Positions 45,648-57,140 of a stretch of 58,087 bases of DNA are shown here, piece by piece (position 1 is the stretch's first letter; each line of letters starts with the position of its first letter). The notes beneath the pieces were generated by a model. That model ran no database searches and was not told where the DNA came from. It worked only from the letters and a program-made list of their open reading frames with translations. A program made the position numbers and the translations under genes. This DNA comes from Thiogranum sp. GTDB taxonomy: Bacteria; Pseudomonadota; Gammaproteobacteria; DSM-19610. Where the stretch lies: NCBI GenBank assembly GCA_030148775.1, contig JASBST010000017.1, forward strand, positions 1-58,087, written 5' to 3'.

Positions 45648-46673
45648 ATGCAGACAGAAACAACGCTCAACAAATACCAGGCTTACAACCTTAAGTTCAT
45701 GGACCGCTTGCTGGCCTTTCTCTCCAGCGATTTGCGCGCGGGCGGCGCCAGGCAACTGGTGCTGACGATCGGTGTGCCGTTGGCGGCGATCGCGATGTTT
45801 CTCATGCTGTGGAGCGTACTGGCGGCCAAAGTGCAGACTTCGCTGGGCCAGCTGCCTGGACCGGCCAAGGTGTGGGAACAGACTCTGGCACTAGTCGACG
45901 AACACCAGGCCGCACGCGCCAAGGAAGCCGCCTTCTATCAGCGCCAGGAGAAACGCAACGCCGAAAAACTCGCCGCCAACCCCAACGCCGAGGTCCGCAT
46001 CCGCGCCTACACCGGCGCGCCTACCTTCTTCGATCAGATTCTCACCAGTCTGGTCACCGTGGCCACCGGCTTTTTAATCGCCTCGCTGATCGCCGTCCCC
46101 ATCGGCATCGTCACCGGCATGAGTCAAACCCTCTACTCCGCACTCAACCCCATCATCCAGTTGTTCAAGCCGGTCTCACCCCTGGCCTGGCTGCCGATCG
46201 TCACCATGGTGGTCAGCGCGGTCTATGTGAGCAAGGACCCGTGGTTCGCCAAATCGTTTCTCAATTCCGCCATCACGGTGACTTTGTGCTGCTTGTGGCC
46301 GACGATCATCAATACCGCGGTGGGCGTTTCGACGGTCAATAAAGACCTCATTAACGTATCGCGCGTGTTACGCCTGCCGTGGCTGACCAAGACTGTCAAG
46401 ATCGTGCTCCCCTCGGCGATACCGATGATGTTCACCGGGTTGAGGCTGTCGCTCGGCATAGGCTGGATGGTTCTGATCGCCGCGGAAATGCTGGCGCAGA
46501 ATCCCGGCCTGGGCAAATTCGTCTGGGATGAGTTCCAGAACGGGAGCTCGAACTCGCTGGCCCGCATCATGGTGGCGGTACTGGTCATCGGCTTTATCGG
46601 TTTCGTGCTGGATCGCGGCATGCTGATGCTGCAACGCAAGTTCTCCTGGGACAAGAGTGTCATCACCCGCTGA
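45648..46673 (+). CDS. nrtB: nitrate ABC transporter permease
   Basis: A 341-residue BPD-type permease with about six to seven membrane helices. Residues about 80-120 form a charged periplasmic or cytoplasmic loop (VDEHQAARAKEAAFYQRQEK). The EAA-like coupling motif is in VSRVLRLPWLTKTVKIVLPSA. It follows nrtA by 27 nt. The membership in the NrtB/NasE/SsuC family and the context make nitrate uptake the most probable function. Confidence 0.92.
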   Translation: MQTETTLNKYQAYNLKFMDRLLAFLSSDLRAGGARQLVLTIGVPLAAIAMFLMLWSVLAAKVQTSLGQLPGPAKVWEQTLALVDEHQAARAKEAAFYQRQEKRNAEKLAANPNAEVRIRAYTGAPTFFDQILTSLVTVATGFLIASLIAVPIGIVTGMSQTLYSALNPIIQLFKPVSPLAWLPIVTMVVSAVYVSKDPWFAKSFLNSAITVTLCCLWPTIINTAVGVSTVNKDLINVSRVLRLPWLTKTVKIVLPSAIPMMFTGLRLSLGIGWMVLIAAEMLAQNPGLGKFVWDEFQNGSSNSLARIMVAVLVIGFIGFVLDRGMLMLQRKFSWDKSVITR

Positions 46674-46684
46674 AGTCTAGAGGT

Positions 46685-47590
46685 ATGAGCATGAACGACA
46701 AATGTCATCTTGAATTGACCCACGTCAATATCGATTTCCCCACCGACACGGGGCCGTTTCGCGCCCTGGAGGACGTCAGCCTGAAGATCGACAAGGGCGA
46801 ATTCGTCACTCTGATCGGTCACTCGGGCTGCGGCAAATCCACCGTTCTGAATATCGTGGCCGGGCTGCATCGTGCCACCGCCGGCGGCGTGATTCTCAAC
46901 GGTCGCGAAGTCGCCGAGCCCGGCCCGGAACGAGCCGTGGTTTTCCAGAACCATTCGCTGCTGCCCTGGCTGACGGCCTACGAAAATGTCGAACTGGGCG
47001 TGAAACAGGTCTTCAAAGGCAAGAAATCACGCGCCGAAATGCGTGACTGGATCGAACACAATCTGGAACTGGTGCATATGGGCCACGCGCGCGACAAGCG
47101 CCCGGACGAGATCTCCGGGGGCATGAAACAACGCGTGGGTATCGCACGCGCCCTGGCCATGCAGCCGGAAGTGCTGCTGATGGACGAGCCGTTCGGCGCT
47201 CTGGACGCGTTGACGCGCGCGCATCTTCAGGACTCGTTGATGGAAATCCACGCCACGCTCGGCAACACCGTCATCATGATCACCCATGACGTCGATGAAG
47301 CGGTACTGTTATCCGATCGCATCGTGATGATGACCAACGGTCCCGCGGCGACCATTGGCGAAGTGCTGCACATTCAGCTGGAACGTCCGCGCGAACGTCT
47401 TGCCCTGGCGGACGATGTCCGCTACAACCACTACCGTTCCGGCGTGCTGAAATTTCTTTACGAGCGCCAGAAGCGTCCCGAGGAAAACAAAAAAACACCC
47501 GCCGACCGCGGCACGACGCACGCCGACAGTGAAAACACACCGGATGAGGTCGAGCCCGAGAACGTTGCGTTGCGCGTCGTGGGTCATTGA
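46685..47590 (+). CDS. nrtD: nitrate ABC transporter ATP-binding protein
   Basis: A 301-residue ATPase with Walker A GHSGCGKST (near residue 45), Q-loop VFQNHSLLPWLTAYENV, signature SGGMKQRVGIARAL and Walker B VLLMDEPFGALD. The FQNHSLLPW and PFGALDALTRAHLQ features are typical of nitrate/sulfonate importers. It lacks the binding domain fused to NrtC and is closest in layout to NrtD/NasD. The C-terminal 50 residues (about 255-301) are charged and probably disordered. ATG 46685 was used; ATG 46691 has better spacing from AGAGG. Confidence 0.88.
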   Translation: MSMNDKCHLELTHVNIDFPTDTGPFRALEDVSLKIDKGEFVTLIGHSGCGKSTVLNIVAGLHRATAGGVILNGREVAEPGPERAVVFQNHSLLPWLTAYENVELGVKQVFKGKKSRAEMRDWIEHNLELVHMGHARDKRPDEISGGMKQRVGIARALAMQPEVLLMDEPFGALDALTRAHLQDSLMEIHATLGNTVIMITHDVDEAVLLSDRIVMMTNGPAATIGEVLHIQLERPRERLALADDVRYNHYRSGVLKFLYERQKRPEENKKTPADRGTTHADSENTPDEVEPENVALRVVGH

Positions 47591-47641
47591 TGACCCCGGC
47601 CCGGGTGACATGCCCGACGTCGCTGCGGGACGCCGCCGCTC

Positions 47642-50156
<2,515 letters not shown>

Positions 50157-50161
50157 GATTT

Positions 50162-50347
50162 CTATCGAACCAGGTAAAGCAGTCCCAGGCCGACCAGCAT
50201 GCTGATCAGGCCCGACACACGCATGGCGCGGTCGTCCACCGCGGCCACGGCCGCCAGCAGACGCCGCATGCTCTGCAGACTGAGAAAGGGCAGAATACCC
50301 TCAAATACCAGCATCAGGGCCAATGCCGCCCAGAGATCGTTCCACAT
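50162..50347 (-). CDS. DUF2065 (YjeT-type) small membrane protein
   Basis: A 61-residue protein with two hydrophobic helices (about residues 5-22 and 42-60) joined by a short basic loop, the known YjeT/DUF2065 layout (LALMLVFEGILPFLS, VSGLISMLVGLGLLYLVR). Function unknown; regularly found between hflC and hisZ/purA. ATG 50347 gives the family length. A terminator for hflC ends about 20 nt before its start. Confidence 0.85.
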   Translation of the reverse strand: MWNDLWAALALMLVFEGILPFLSLQSMRRLLAAVAAVDDRAMRVSGLISMLVGLGLLYLVR

Positions 50348-50367
50348 TCTGCCACCCCTGGCGTCAC

Positions 50368-50401
50368 AAAAAAAAGCCGGGCGACCCAAATCGCCCGGGC
50401 T
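50368..50401 (-). terminator. intrinsic terminator between hflC and DUF2065
   Basis: On the minus strand, AGCCCGGGCGA and TCGCCCGGCT pair with one bulged base around a 6-nt loop and are followed by eight T. It would end the hflK-hflC transcript. Confidence 0.85.
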
Positions 50402-50431
50402 CTGCTGAGTCGATGCAAGCGGCGGGCGGGC

Positions 50432-51304
50432 TTATTTCGCCTTGGTGCCGTTAAAAAACTCGAAAAACTCGCCGTCGGGCTGCAACAGCATCACGTCGTT
50501 GCCTTTGTGAAAACTCTGCTGGTAAGCCTGCAGGCTGCGATAAAAGGCGTAGAAGTCCTTGTCCTTGCCATAGGCCTCAGCGTAAATCTCGGCGGCACGC
50601 GCATCACCCTGGCCGCGGATCTGCTGCGCATCGCGGTAGGCATTGGCGATGATCACCTGACGCTTACGATCGGCTTCGGCGCGGATTTTTTCCGCCTCCT
50701 CCGCGCCCTGGGAGCGGAACTCCTTGGCGACCCGGGCGCGTTCGGCCTGCATGCGACGGAACACCGAATTGCTGACCTCCGCGGGCAGATCGACGCGTTT
50801 GACGCGCACGTCGACGATTTTGATACCGATGGCGCGCGCCTGAACATTGGCGTCGGCGGTCAATTGCACCATCATCTCATCGCGCACGCCGGAGACCACC
50901 TCGTTGACAGTGCGCTTGCTGAACTGGCCACGCATGCCGTCCTTGATGATCTGCTCCAGCCGCTGCGAAGCATGTCGTTCGTCGCCGAGCACCGTGGTGT
51001 AATAGCGCCCGGCATCGACAATGCGCCACATGACGAAGGAGTCGACGATCACATTTTTCTTCTCGACTGTCAGGAAGCGTTCCGGGTCGACGTCCAGCGT
51101 GAGTATGCGCGCATCGTATTTGCGCACGTTGTTGACGAACGGAATCTTGAAGTGCAAACCGGGTTTGATGTCGGTTTTCACAATCTCGCCCAAACGGAAC
51201 AAAAGCGCCTTTTCCCATTGCCCGACACGATACATGGAGAAAGCGCCGATCACGACGACTAGCAGCAACAGGGCGACAATGAAATTTCTGCTATTAGCGG
51301 TCAT
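50432..51304 (-). CDS. hflC: HflC, FtsH-modulating SPFH protein
   Basis: A 290-residue inner-membrane protein with an N-terminal transmembrane helix (about residues 7-25) and an SPFH/band-7 domain. With HflK it forms a large complex that surrounds the FtsH protease and modulates its access to membrane proteins. Typical segments are LLFRLGEIVKTDIKPGLHFKIPFVN and VRVKRVDLPAEVSNSVFRRM. ATG 51304 is shared with the hflK stop region by a 1-nt overlap. Confidence 0.97.
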   Translation of the reverse strand: MTANSRNFIVALLLLVVVIGAFSMYRVGQWEKALLFRLGEIVKTDIKPGLHFKIPFVNNVRKYDARILTLDVDPERFLTVEKKNVIVDSFVMWRIVDAGRYYTTVLGDERHASQRLEQIIKDGMRGQFSKRTVNEVVSGVRDEMMVQLTADANVQARAIGIKIVDVRVKRVDLPAEVSNSVFRRMQAERARVAKEFRSQGAEEAEKIRAEADRKRQVIIANAYRDAQQIRGQGDARAAEIYAEAYGKDKDFYAFYRSLQAYQQSFHKGNDVMLLQPDGEFFEFFNGTKAK

Positions 51305-52515
51305 CAGCGTGACTCCCGTTGGCTGCGCGGCGGGCGCACGCTGTTATCGCTGGTACTGGGCGCCGACATATCGGTTGTGGTACTGCTGGAGCCATTGTTC
51401 GTCTCATTGGAGAACTGCCGCATGGCGGAGTTCTGTTTCATCAGCTGGTCGATGGGCAGATACATCAGATTATTGGCGTTCTTGCTGTCGACCAGAACTT
51501 TACTGGTCTGCGCCATCACCGACTCCATGGTTTCGAGATAGAGGCGCTTACGGGTGACCTCGGGCGCTTTCTTGAACTCGCCGAGCAGTTGGCTGAAACG
51601 GCTTGCCTCACCTTCGGCCTTGGCGACCAGGGACTCCTTGTAGCCATTGGCTTCCTGGATCTGCCGGGCCGCGGCGCCGCGGGACTTGGGAATGATGTCG
51701 TTGGCATAGGCTTCGGCCTCGTTTTTCAACCGTTCCTTGTCCTCGCGCGCCTTGATCGCGTCGGAGAACGCCGCCTGGACTTCTTCCGGCGGCTGCGCAT
51801 CCTGCAGATTGACGTCCGAAACCAGCAATCCCGCGTGATAGGAGGTCAGCGTTTTCTGCATCAGGGTTTTGATGTCCGCCACCACCTGGGCACGGCCTTC
51901 CTTGAGCACGAAATCCATGTCGTTCTTGCCGATCACCTCACGAATCACGCTTTCGGCCACCTGTTTGAGCACCACGTTGGGGTCGCGCACATCGAACAGG
52001 TAGCGCTGCGGATCGCTCACCTGATACTGCACGGCCAACTGGATGTTGACGATGTTCTCGTCCTGGGTGAGCATCAGCGCTTCGCGTGGCACCGCCACGA
52101 CACTCTGGCCGGCATTACCCGAACGATAGCCGATTTCCACGAAACGGCGTTGTTCCACATCGACGATCTCGACTTGCTCGATGGGATAGGGGATATGCCA
52201 GTGCGGGCCGGGTGCGGTGGTTTCGGAATAGGCGCCAAAGCGCAGCACCACACCCTGCTTGCCGGCGTCGACAATGTAGATGCCCGAGAATATCCATACC
52301 AGCGCGACTATGGCGGCGATCAGTCCGAAACCCTTGAATCCGGACCCGCCGCGGCCCTGACGTCCGTCGCCACCGCTGCTCTTGCGGCCGCCGCCGAACA
52401 GTCCGCCCAACTTGTCCTGCATGTTCTTGACGACTTCGTCGAGATCGGGCGGACCCTGGTCTCCACGACCGCCCCAAGGGTCCTTGTTACCGCCTCCCGG
52501 CTCATTCCAGGCCAT
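51304..52515 (-). CDS. hflK: HflK, FtsH-modulating SPFH protein
   Basis: A 403-residue partner of HflC. The N-terminus is rich in glycine, Asp and Arg (MAWNEPGGGNKDPWGG, and GRGGSGFKGFG near 60), followed by one transmembrane helix (about 63-85), an SPFH domain and a helical region. The C-terminal tail is Ser/Thr/Asn-rich. Complete and of normal length. It begins 62 nt after hflX on the same strand. Confidence 0.97.
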   Translation of the reverse strand: MAWNEPGGGNKDPWGGRGDQGPPDLDEVVKNMQDKLGGLFGGGRKSSGGDGRQGRGGSGFKGFGLIAAIVALVWIFSGIYIVDAGKQGVVLRFGAYSETTAPGPHWHIPYPIEQVEIVDVEQRRFVEIGYRSGNAGQSVVAVPREALMLTQDENIVNIQLAVQYQVSDPQRYLFDVRDPNVVLKQVAESVIREVIGKNDMDFVLKEGRAQVVADIKTLMQKTLTSYHAGLLVSDVNLQDAQPPEEVQAAFSDAIKAREDKERLKNEAEAYANDIIPKSRGAAARQIQEANGYKESLVAKAEGEASRFSQLLGEFKKAPEVTRKRLYLETMESVMAQTSKVLVDSKNANNLMYLPIDQLMKQNSAMRQFSNETNNGSSSTTTDMSAPSTSDNSVRPPRSQRESR

Positions 52516-52577
52516 GTATCACTCCGCGTTGAACAAATAAAACCACTCTCCTTGCGGGAGGGGGCTGGGTGCAAATT

Positions 52578-53900
52578 CTAGGGAGCTTGGGCCTCGCCCG
52601 CAACACGCAAGGGGAGTTCCCGCTCGGCCAACAGCCGATATTGACGCCCTTCGTGGCGCAAAAGGGTCGCCAGCTCATGTTCGCTGATGCGCATTTCCAG
52701 CCACCAGCCGCCAGCTTCGTCAGTCTGTTCCTGCACCACCTGGCCGGTCTGGTAGAGACGCGCCCGCAGGCGCCCGTCCGCGGCCGGCAGATACAGCCAG
52801 CCGGTCACCAGATCGGCGAGAAAGGTCTCACCCAACGCCTGCTCCAGCAGCTCCAGGCCGACGCCGCTGGCCGCCGAGCACCACAGCCGGGTGGCCCGGC
52901 CGTCGACATCCCGGAGCAACTGCGCCGGTTCGCCGCTGAGATCGATCTTGTTGTATACCAGGATCTGCGGCACGTCGGCGGCACCAATCGCGGCCAGCAC
53001 CTCGTCGACCTGCTCGATCCGGGTATGGCGCTCGGGGTCGTGGGCGTCGACCACGTGCAGCAGCAGGTCGGCGCGCAGCGTCTCCTCCAGGGTGGCGCGA
53101 AAGGCCGCCACCAGCTGGTGCGGCAGCTTGCGCACGAAACCGACGGTATCGGCCAGCACCAAAGGACCGAAACCCGGCACATCCAGCCGTCGCAGCGTCG
53201 GATCGAGTGTAGCGAACAATTGATCGGCGGCGTATACCCGCGCGTGGCACAGGCGGTTGAACAGGGTCGATTTACCGGCATTGGTATAACCGACCAACGC
53301 GACCGTCGGCACCTCCGCGCGCTGGCGGGCGCGCCGGCCCTGCTCGCGCTGCCCGCGGACCTTGTCCAGCCGTTTGTGAATCTGCTTGATGCGTTGCGCC
53401 AACAGCCGGCGGTCGGTCTCCAACTGGGTTTCACCGGGACCGCGCAGACCGATACCGCCCTTTTGCCGCTCCAGATGGGTCCAGCCGCGCACCAGGCGGG
53501 TCGACAAATGCTGCAATTGCGCCAGCTCGACTTGCAGCTTGCCCTCGAAGGAACGTGCCCGTTGGGCGAAAATATCCAGAATCAGACCGGTGCGATCCAG
53601 CACACGGGCCTGCAAAAGCCGCTCCAGATTGCGTTCCTGGCTGGGGCTGAGTTCATGGTTGAAAATCACCAGCCCGGCGCCCCGCGCCTCGACTTCGCAG
53701 CGGATTTCCTCGGCCTTGCCGCCGCCGACGTAATAGCGCGGGTCGGGCGCGGCCCGGCTGGCGGTCAGCGTGGCGACCACCCGGGCCCCGGCCGAGCGCG
53801 CCAGATCGGCGAACTCCAACAGATCCTCGGGCACGGACTGGCCGGGAAAATCGACGTGAACGAGTATGGCCCGTTCACTGCTCTGGGGGCGTTCAAACAT
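52578..53900 (-). CDS. hflX: GTPase HflX
   Basis: A 440-residue ribosome-associated GTPase that helps rescue or split stalled ribosomes after stress. G1 is GYTNAGKST, G3-type DTVGFVRKLP and the NKIDL motif (G4) are visible; the N-terminal HflX domain and RTRL-like ARSFEGKLQVELAQLQHL precede them. ATG 53900 (MFERPQSSE) matches common starts; the extension to 53948 was dropped. The stop is TAG. Follows hfq by 53 nt. Confidence 0.96.
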   Translation of the reverse strand: MFERPQSSERAILVHVDFPGQSVPEDLLEFADLARSAGARVVATLTASRAAPDPRYYVGGGKAEEIRCEVEARGAGLVIFNHELSPSQERNLERLLQARVLDRTGLILDIFAQRARSFEGKLQVELAQLQHLSTRLVRGWTHLERQKGGIGLRGPGETQLETDRRLLAQRIKQIHKRLDKVRGQREQGRRARQRAEVPTVALVGYTNAGKSTLFNRLCHARVYAADQLFATLDPTLRRLDVPGFGPLVLADTVGFVRKLPHQLVAAFRATLEETLRADLLLHVVDAHDPERHTRIEQVDEVLAAIGAADVPQILVYNKIDLSGEPAQLLRDVDGRATRLWCSAASGVGLELLEQALGETFLADLVTGWLYLPAADGRLRARLYQTGQVVQEQTDEAGGWWLEMRISEHELATLLRHEGRQYRLLAERELPLRVAGEAQAP

Positions 53901-53953
53901 AGAGAGACGACCCGGGGCCGGCGCCGCGCCGGCCACGAATCGACACAATGAGA

Positions 53954-54208
53954 TCAGGCGTTACCGGGTTCGCCGCCGTTACCGTCATCACCGCTCGCTA
54001 GACGCACGTTGCGCGCCGGAACCACCGTGGAGATCGCGTGCTTGTACACCATCTGACTGACGCTGTTTTTCAACAGCACCACAAATTGGTCGAACGACTC
54101 AATCTGCCCCTGCAGCTTAATGCCATTTACCAGATAAATCGCCACCGGAATACGCTCCTTTCGCAACGTATTCAGGAAGGGTTCTTGCAGTGACTGACCT
54201 CTGGCCAT
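53954..54208 (-). CDS. hfq: RNA chaperone Hfq
   Basis: An 84-residue Sm-like protein that pairs small RNAs with mRNAs. The Sm1 region has [29 protein letters not shown] (positions 8-36) and the Sm2 motif is [10 protein letters not shown] (about 55-64). A short Gly/Asp/Asn C-terminal tail follows. The start ATG 54208 is preceded by AGAAGGAG. The gene lies between miaA and hflX, the conserved order. Confidence 0.98.
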   Translation of the reverse strand: MARGQSLQEPFLNTLRKERIPVAIYLVNGIKLQGQIESFDQFVVLLKNSVSQMVYKHAISTVVPARNVRLASGDDGNGGEPGNA

Positions 54209-54348
54209 GTCATTTCTCCTTCTTCTAGATAACGTGCAAATTCGCCACCCAACCCGGCAACTGCTTGCATGGGAAGCGAGCACAAAGTCATTTAACGCCG
54301 CATCCGCCTGCGGTTAAGGTTTTCCCTAGGAACAAAACTATAACACAG

Positions 54349-55290
54349 TCAACGTACTGCTGCGCCAGCCCTGGCAGCAAGATTCATTATAGATGTTAGC
54401 GGATCAACCGCCTGCGGATCCAGCCGGTACGCACCCGTCTCGCCTCGCAGCCAGGTCATCTGGCGCTTGGCGTACTGGCGTGTCGCGATAATGGCCCGTT
54501 CGACCCAGGCGTCGGCGCCAAGGTTCCCCTCCAGATGCGCCCAGGCCTGCCGGTAACCGACCGCCCGCATCGACGGCAGCTCGGCGTGCAGGTCGCCGCG
54601 TGCGCGCAAGGCGCGCACCTCCTGTAACAGACCCGCCGCCACCATGGCGCGAAAGCGGGTGGCGATATCCCGGTGCAGACGCGCGCGATCGGACGGGGCG
54701 AGGACAATTTTCAGGAACCGCCAGCCCGAGGCCGGCCCGCGCCCAGCCGCCTGCAGCTCGCTCAAAGCCGCGCCGCTGAGGGCGTGCACCTCCAGCGCGC
54801 GCTGAATCCGCTGCGGGTCATTGGGGTGGATACGGGCGGCGGCCAGCGGGTCGATCCGCCGCAGGCGCGCGTGCAGCGCTTCCCAGCCCAGACGGGAGGC
54901 TTGCGCCTCGAGTCGCGCACGCACCCCGGGGTCGGCCGCCGGCAGCTCGGACAATCCCACTTCCAGCGCACGGAAATAGAGCGTGGTACCGCCCACCAGC
55001 AGCGGTGTTCGGCCGCGCTCGCGGATCCCGGCCATGGTGCGCAGCGCGTCCTCGCGAAACTGCGCGGCCGAGTAAATCTGCGATGGTTCGCGTATGTCGA
55101 TCAGATGGTGGGGCGCGCGCCGCAAGGTCGCCGCGTCGGGTTTGGCGGTACCTATATCCATGCCGCGGTAGATCAACGCGGAATCGACGCTGACGATCTC
55201 CAGCTCCAGCCGCTGCGCCAGCTCGACCGCCACCCCGGTCTTGCCCGAAGCGGTCGGGCCCATCAGCAGAATGGCCAGCGGCTGGTCCAT
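54349..55290 (-). CDS. miaA: tRNA dimethylallyltransferase
   Basis: A 313-residue enzyme that adds an isopentenyl group to A37 of tRNAs reading UNN codons. The P-loop [15 protein letters not shown] is near residue 10, followed by [29 protein letters not shown] and [16 protein letters not shown] 55290 is the usual start; the longer frame lies within mutL. It begins 17 nt after mutL. Confidence 0.97.
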   Translation of the reverse strand: MDQPLAILLMGPTASGKTGVAVELAQRLELEIVSVDSALIYRGMDIGTAKPDAATLRRAPHHLIDIREPSQIYSAAQFREDALRTMAGIRERGRTPLLVGGTTLYFRALEVGLSELPAADPGVRARLEAQASRLGWEALHARLRRIDPLAAARIHPNDPQRIQRALEVHALSGAALSELQAAGRGPASGWRFLKIVLAPSDRARLHRDIATRFRAMVAAGLLQEVRALRARGDLHAELPSMRAVGYRQAWAHLEGNLGADAWVERAIIATRQYAKRQMTWLRGETGAYRLDPQAVDPLTSIMNLAARAGAAVR

Positions 55291-55307
55291 CGAAGATGCC
55301 GGCCGGC

Positions 55308-57092
55308 TCAGCGCCCGCGCAGAAACAAACCGTCGAGCGCCTTCATATCCAACTGCACCCAGGTGGGCCGGCCGTGATTGCACTGGCCCGAACGTTCGGT
55401 GCGCTCCATGTCGCGCAGCAGCGCGTTCATCTCCGGCAGTGTCAATTGACGGTTGGCGCGCACCGAACCGTGGCAGGCCATGGTCGAGAGCAACTGGTTG
55501 ACTGTCTCCTCGATGCGGCGACTGCGGCCGTGATTGCGGCAATCGGCGAGCACATCGCGCACCAGCGCGGCGCTGTCGCCATCGGCCAGTAAGGCCGGCA
55601 CCTGCCTCACCAGCAATTGTTCCGGCCCCCGCCGATCGATTTCGAAGCCGAGCGCGGCGAACCAGTCCCGGCGCTGTTCGGCCTCGTCGGCCTCGGCCTC
55701 GCTGACCGCCAGATTCAACGGCACCAGCAGGGGTTGCGAGCGAATACCCTGAGCCTCGTAACTGCGCTTCAAATGCTCGTAGCTGATGCGCTCATGCGCG
55801 GCGTGCATATCCACCAGCACCAAACCCTGGGCGTTTTCCGCGACAATGAACACCCCTTTCAATTGCGCCCGCGCAAACCCCAATGGCGGCGAATCGGAAG
55901 CCTCGACATGCGCCGGCACACCCGTCTCGGGCAAGGGTTCGGGCTCGCCGTGCAGGCGCCTGTACGGCGCCAGCTGCTCGCTGACCTGCAACGGCATCGC
56001 CTGCTGCTGGCGCGGCGCCGGCCAGGCGACGCCCCCCGCGGTTCCGGTCGCCGCCGGCGTGACGGCGGCAACGCCGCCACCGGCCACCGCCGGACGCACA
56101 TCGGCCAGTACCCGCTGGACGGTACGAAACACCATGTCGTGCACCAGGCGCGAGTCGCTAAAGCGCACCTCGTGCTTGGCCGGATGGGCATTGACGTCGA
56201 CACTGGTCGGGTCAATTTCGAGATAGAGCACAAAGGCCGGAAAACGGCCGTGGTACAGCACGTCCTGATAGGCCTGGCGCACGGCGTGGGCGAGCAATTT
56301 GTCGCGCACCGCGCGGCCGTTGACAAAGAAATACTGCAAATCCGGCTGGCTGCGGTTGAAGGTCGGCTGCGCGATCCAGCCGGACAGGCGCAACCCGGCG
56401 GCGGCATGATCCAGGCCGATGGCCTGTTGGCTGAACGCCTCGCCCAGCACCGACTGCAGCCGTTGCAGCCTTTCGGCGTCGTCGGCGGCGGGACGCAGAT
56501 GATGCAGCAGTTTGCGTTTGCGCCGCACCACCAGTTCGATATCGGGCCGGCTCAGGGCGATACGCTGATAAACGCCCTCCAGATGCTTGTGCTCGGTGGC
56601 CTCCGCGCGCAGGAATTTGCGCCGCGCCGGCACATTGAAAAACAAATCGCGCACTTCGACAGTGGTCCCGTTCGGGTGCGCCACCGGCTCGGGCGCCGGA
56701 CTCTGCTCGCGCCCGTCGCCGCGGACTTGCCAGCCGCTGTCGTCGGCCAACGTGCGCGATTGCAACAGCAGACGCGACACCGAGGCGATGCTGGGCAGGG
56801 CTTCGCCGCGAAACCCCAGACTGGCAACCTTTTCCAGATCGTCCAGCGTGGCGATTTTACTGGTGGCGTGACGCGACAAGGCCAGCGCCAGGTCCTCGCG
56901 GTGGATGCCGTGACCGTCGTCGCGGATCCGCAGCAACCGCTTGCCACCTTCCTCGATATCGATTTCGATACGTTCAGCGCCGGCGTCGAGGCTGTTCTCC
57001 AGCAGCTCCTTGAGTACCGAGGCGGGCCGCTCTACCACCTCGCCGGCGGCAATCTGGTTGACGAGTTGCGGATCGAGGGGATGAATGCGCAT
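55308..57092 (-). CDS. mutL: DNA mismatch repair protein MutL
   Basis: A 594-residue GHKL ATPase that couples MutS recognition to strand incision. The N-terminal domain has [17 protein letters not shown], the ATP-binding motif DDGHGI, and [15 protein letters not shown]; the C-terminal dimerisation domain ends at LFLRGR. A proline-, alanine-rich linker occupies residues about 330-410. No endonuclease motif DQHAxxER is present (the matching segment is [13 protein letters not shown], which lacks the full endonuclease set), as expected in gammaproteobacteria with MutH. ATG 57092 selected. Confidence 0.97.
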   Translation of the reverse strand: MRIHPLDPQLVNQIAAGEVVERPASVLKELLENSLDAGAERIEIDIEEGGKRLLRIRDDGHGIHREDLALALSRHATSKIATLDDLEKVASLGFRGEALPSIASVSRLLLQSRTLADDSGWQVRGDGREQSPAPEPVAHPNGTTVEVRDLFFNVPARRKFLRAEATEHKHLEGVYQRIALSRPDIELVVRRKRKLLHHLRPAADDAERLQRLQSVLGEAFSQQAIGLDHAAAGLRLSGWIAQPTFNRSQPDLQYFFVNGRAVRDKLLAHAVRQAYQDVLYHGRFPAFVLYLEIDPTSVDVNAHPAKHEVRFSDSRLVHDMVFRTVQRVLADVRPAVAGGGVAAVTPAATGTAGGVAWPAPRQQQAMPLQVSEQLAPYRRLHGEPEPLPETGVPAHVEASDSPPLGFARAQLKGVFIVAENAQGLVLVDMHAAHERISYEHLKRSYEAQGIRSQPLLVPLNLAVSEAEADEAEQRRDWFAALGFEIDRRGPEQLLVRQVPALLADGDSAALVRDVLADCRNHGRSRRIEETVNQLLSTMACHGSVRANRQLTLPEMNALLRDMERTERSGQCNHGRPTWVQLDMKALDGLFLRGR

Positions 57093-57140
57093 AGGCCGCC
57101 ATGTTACCGCGCCCGGCCGGCCGCGCAAGCGCCCGCGGGA

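Noticed and set aside
47581-47596. GGGTCA-TTGA-TGACCC hairpin at the stop of the nitrate ATPase gene
   Set aside because: A 6-bp stem with no U-run on either strand; too weak to call a terminator.
54300-54360. TTGACT and TATAGT near the miaA-hfq gap as an hfq promoter
   Set aside because: The two elements are only 4 nt apart and neither has a partner at 16-18 nt.
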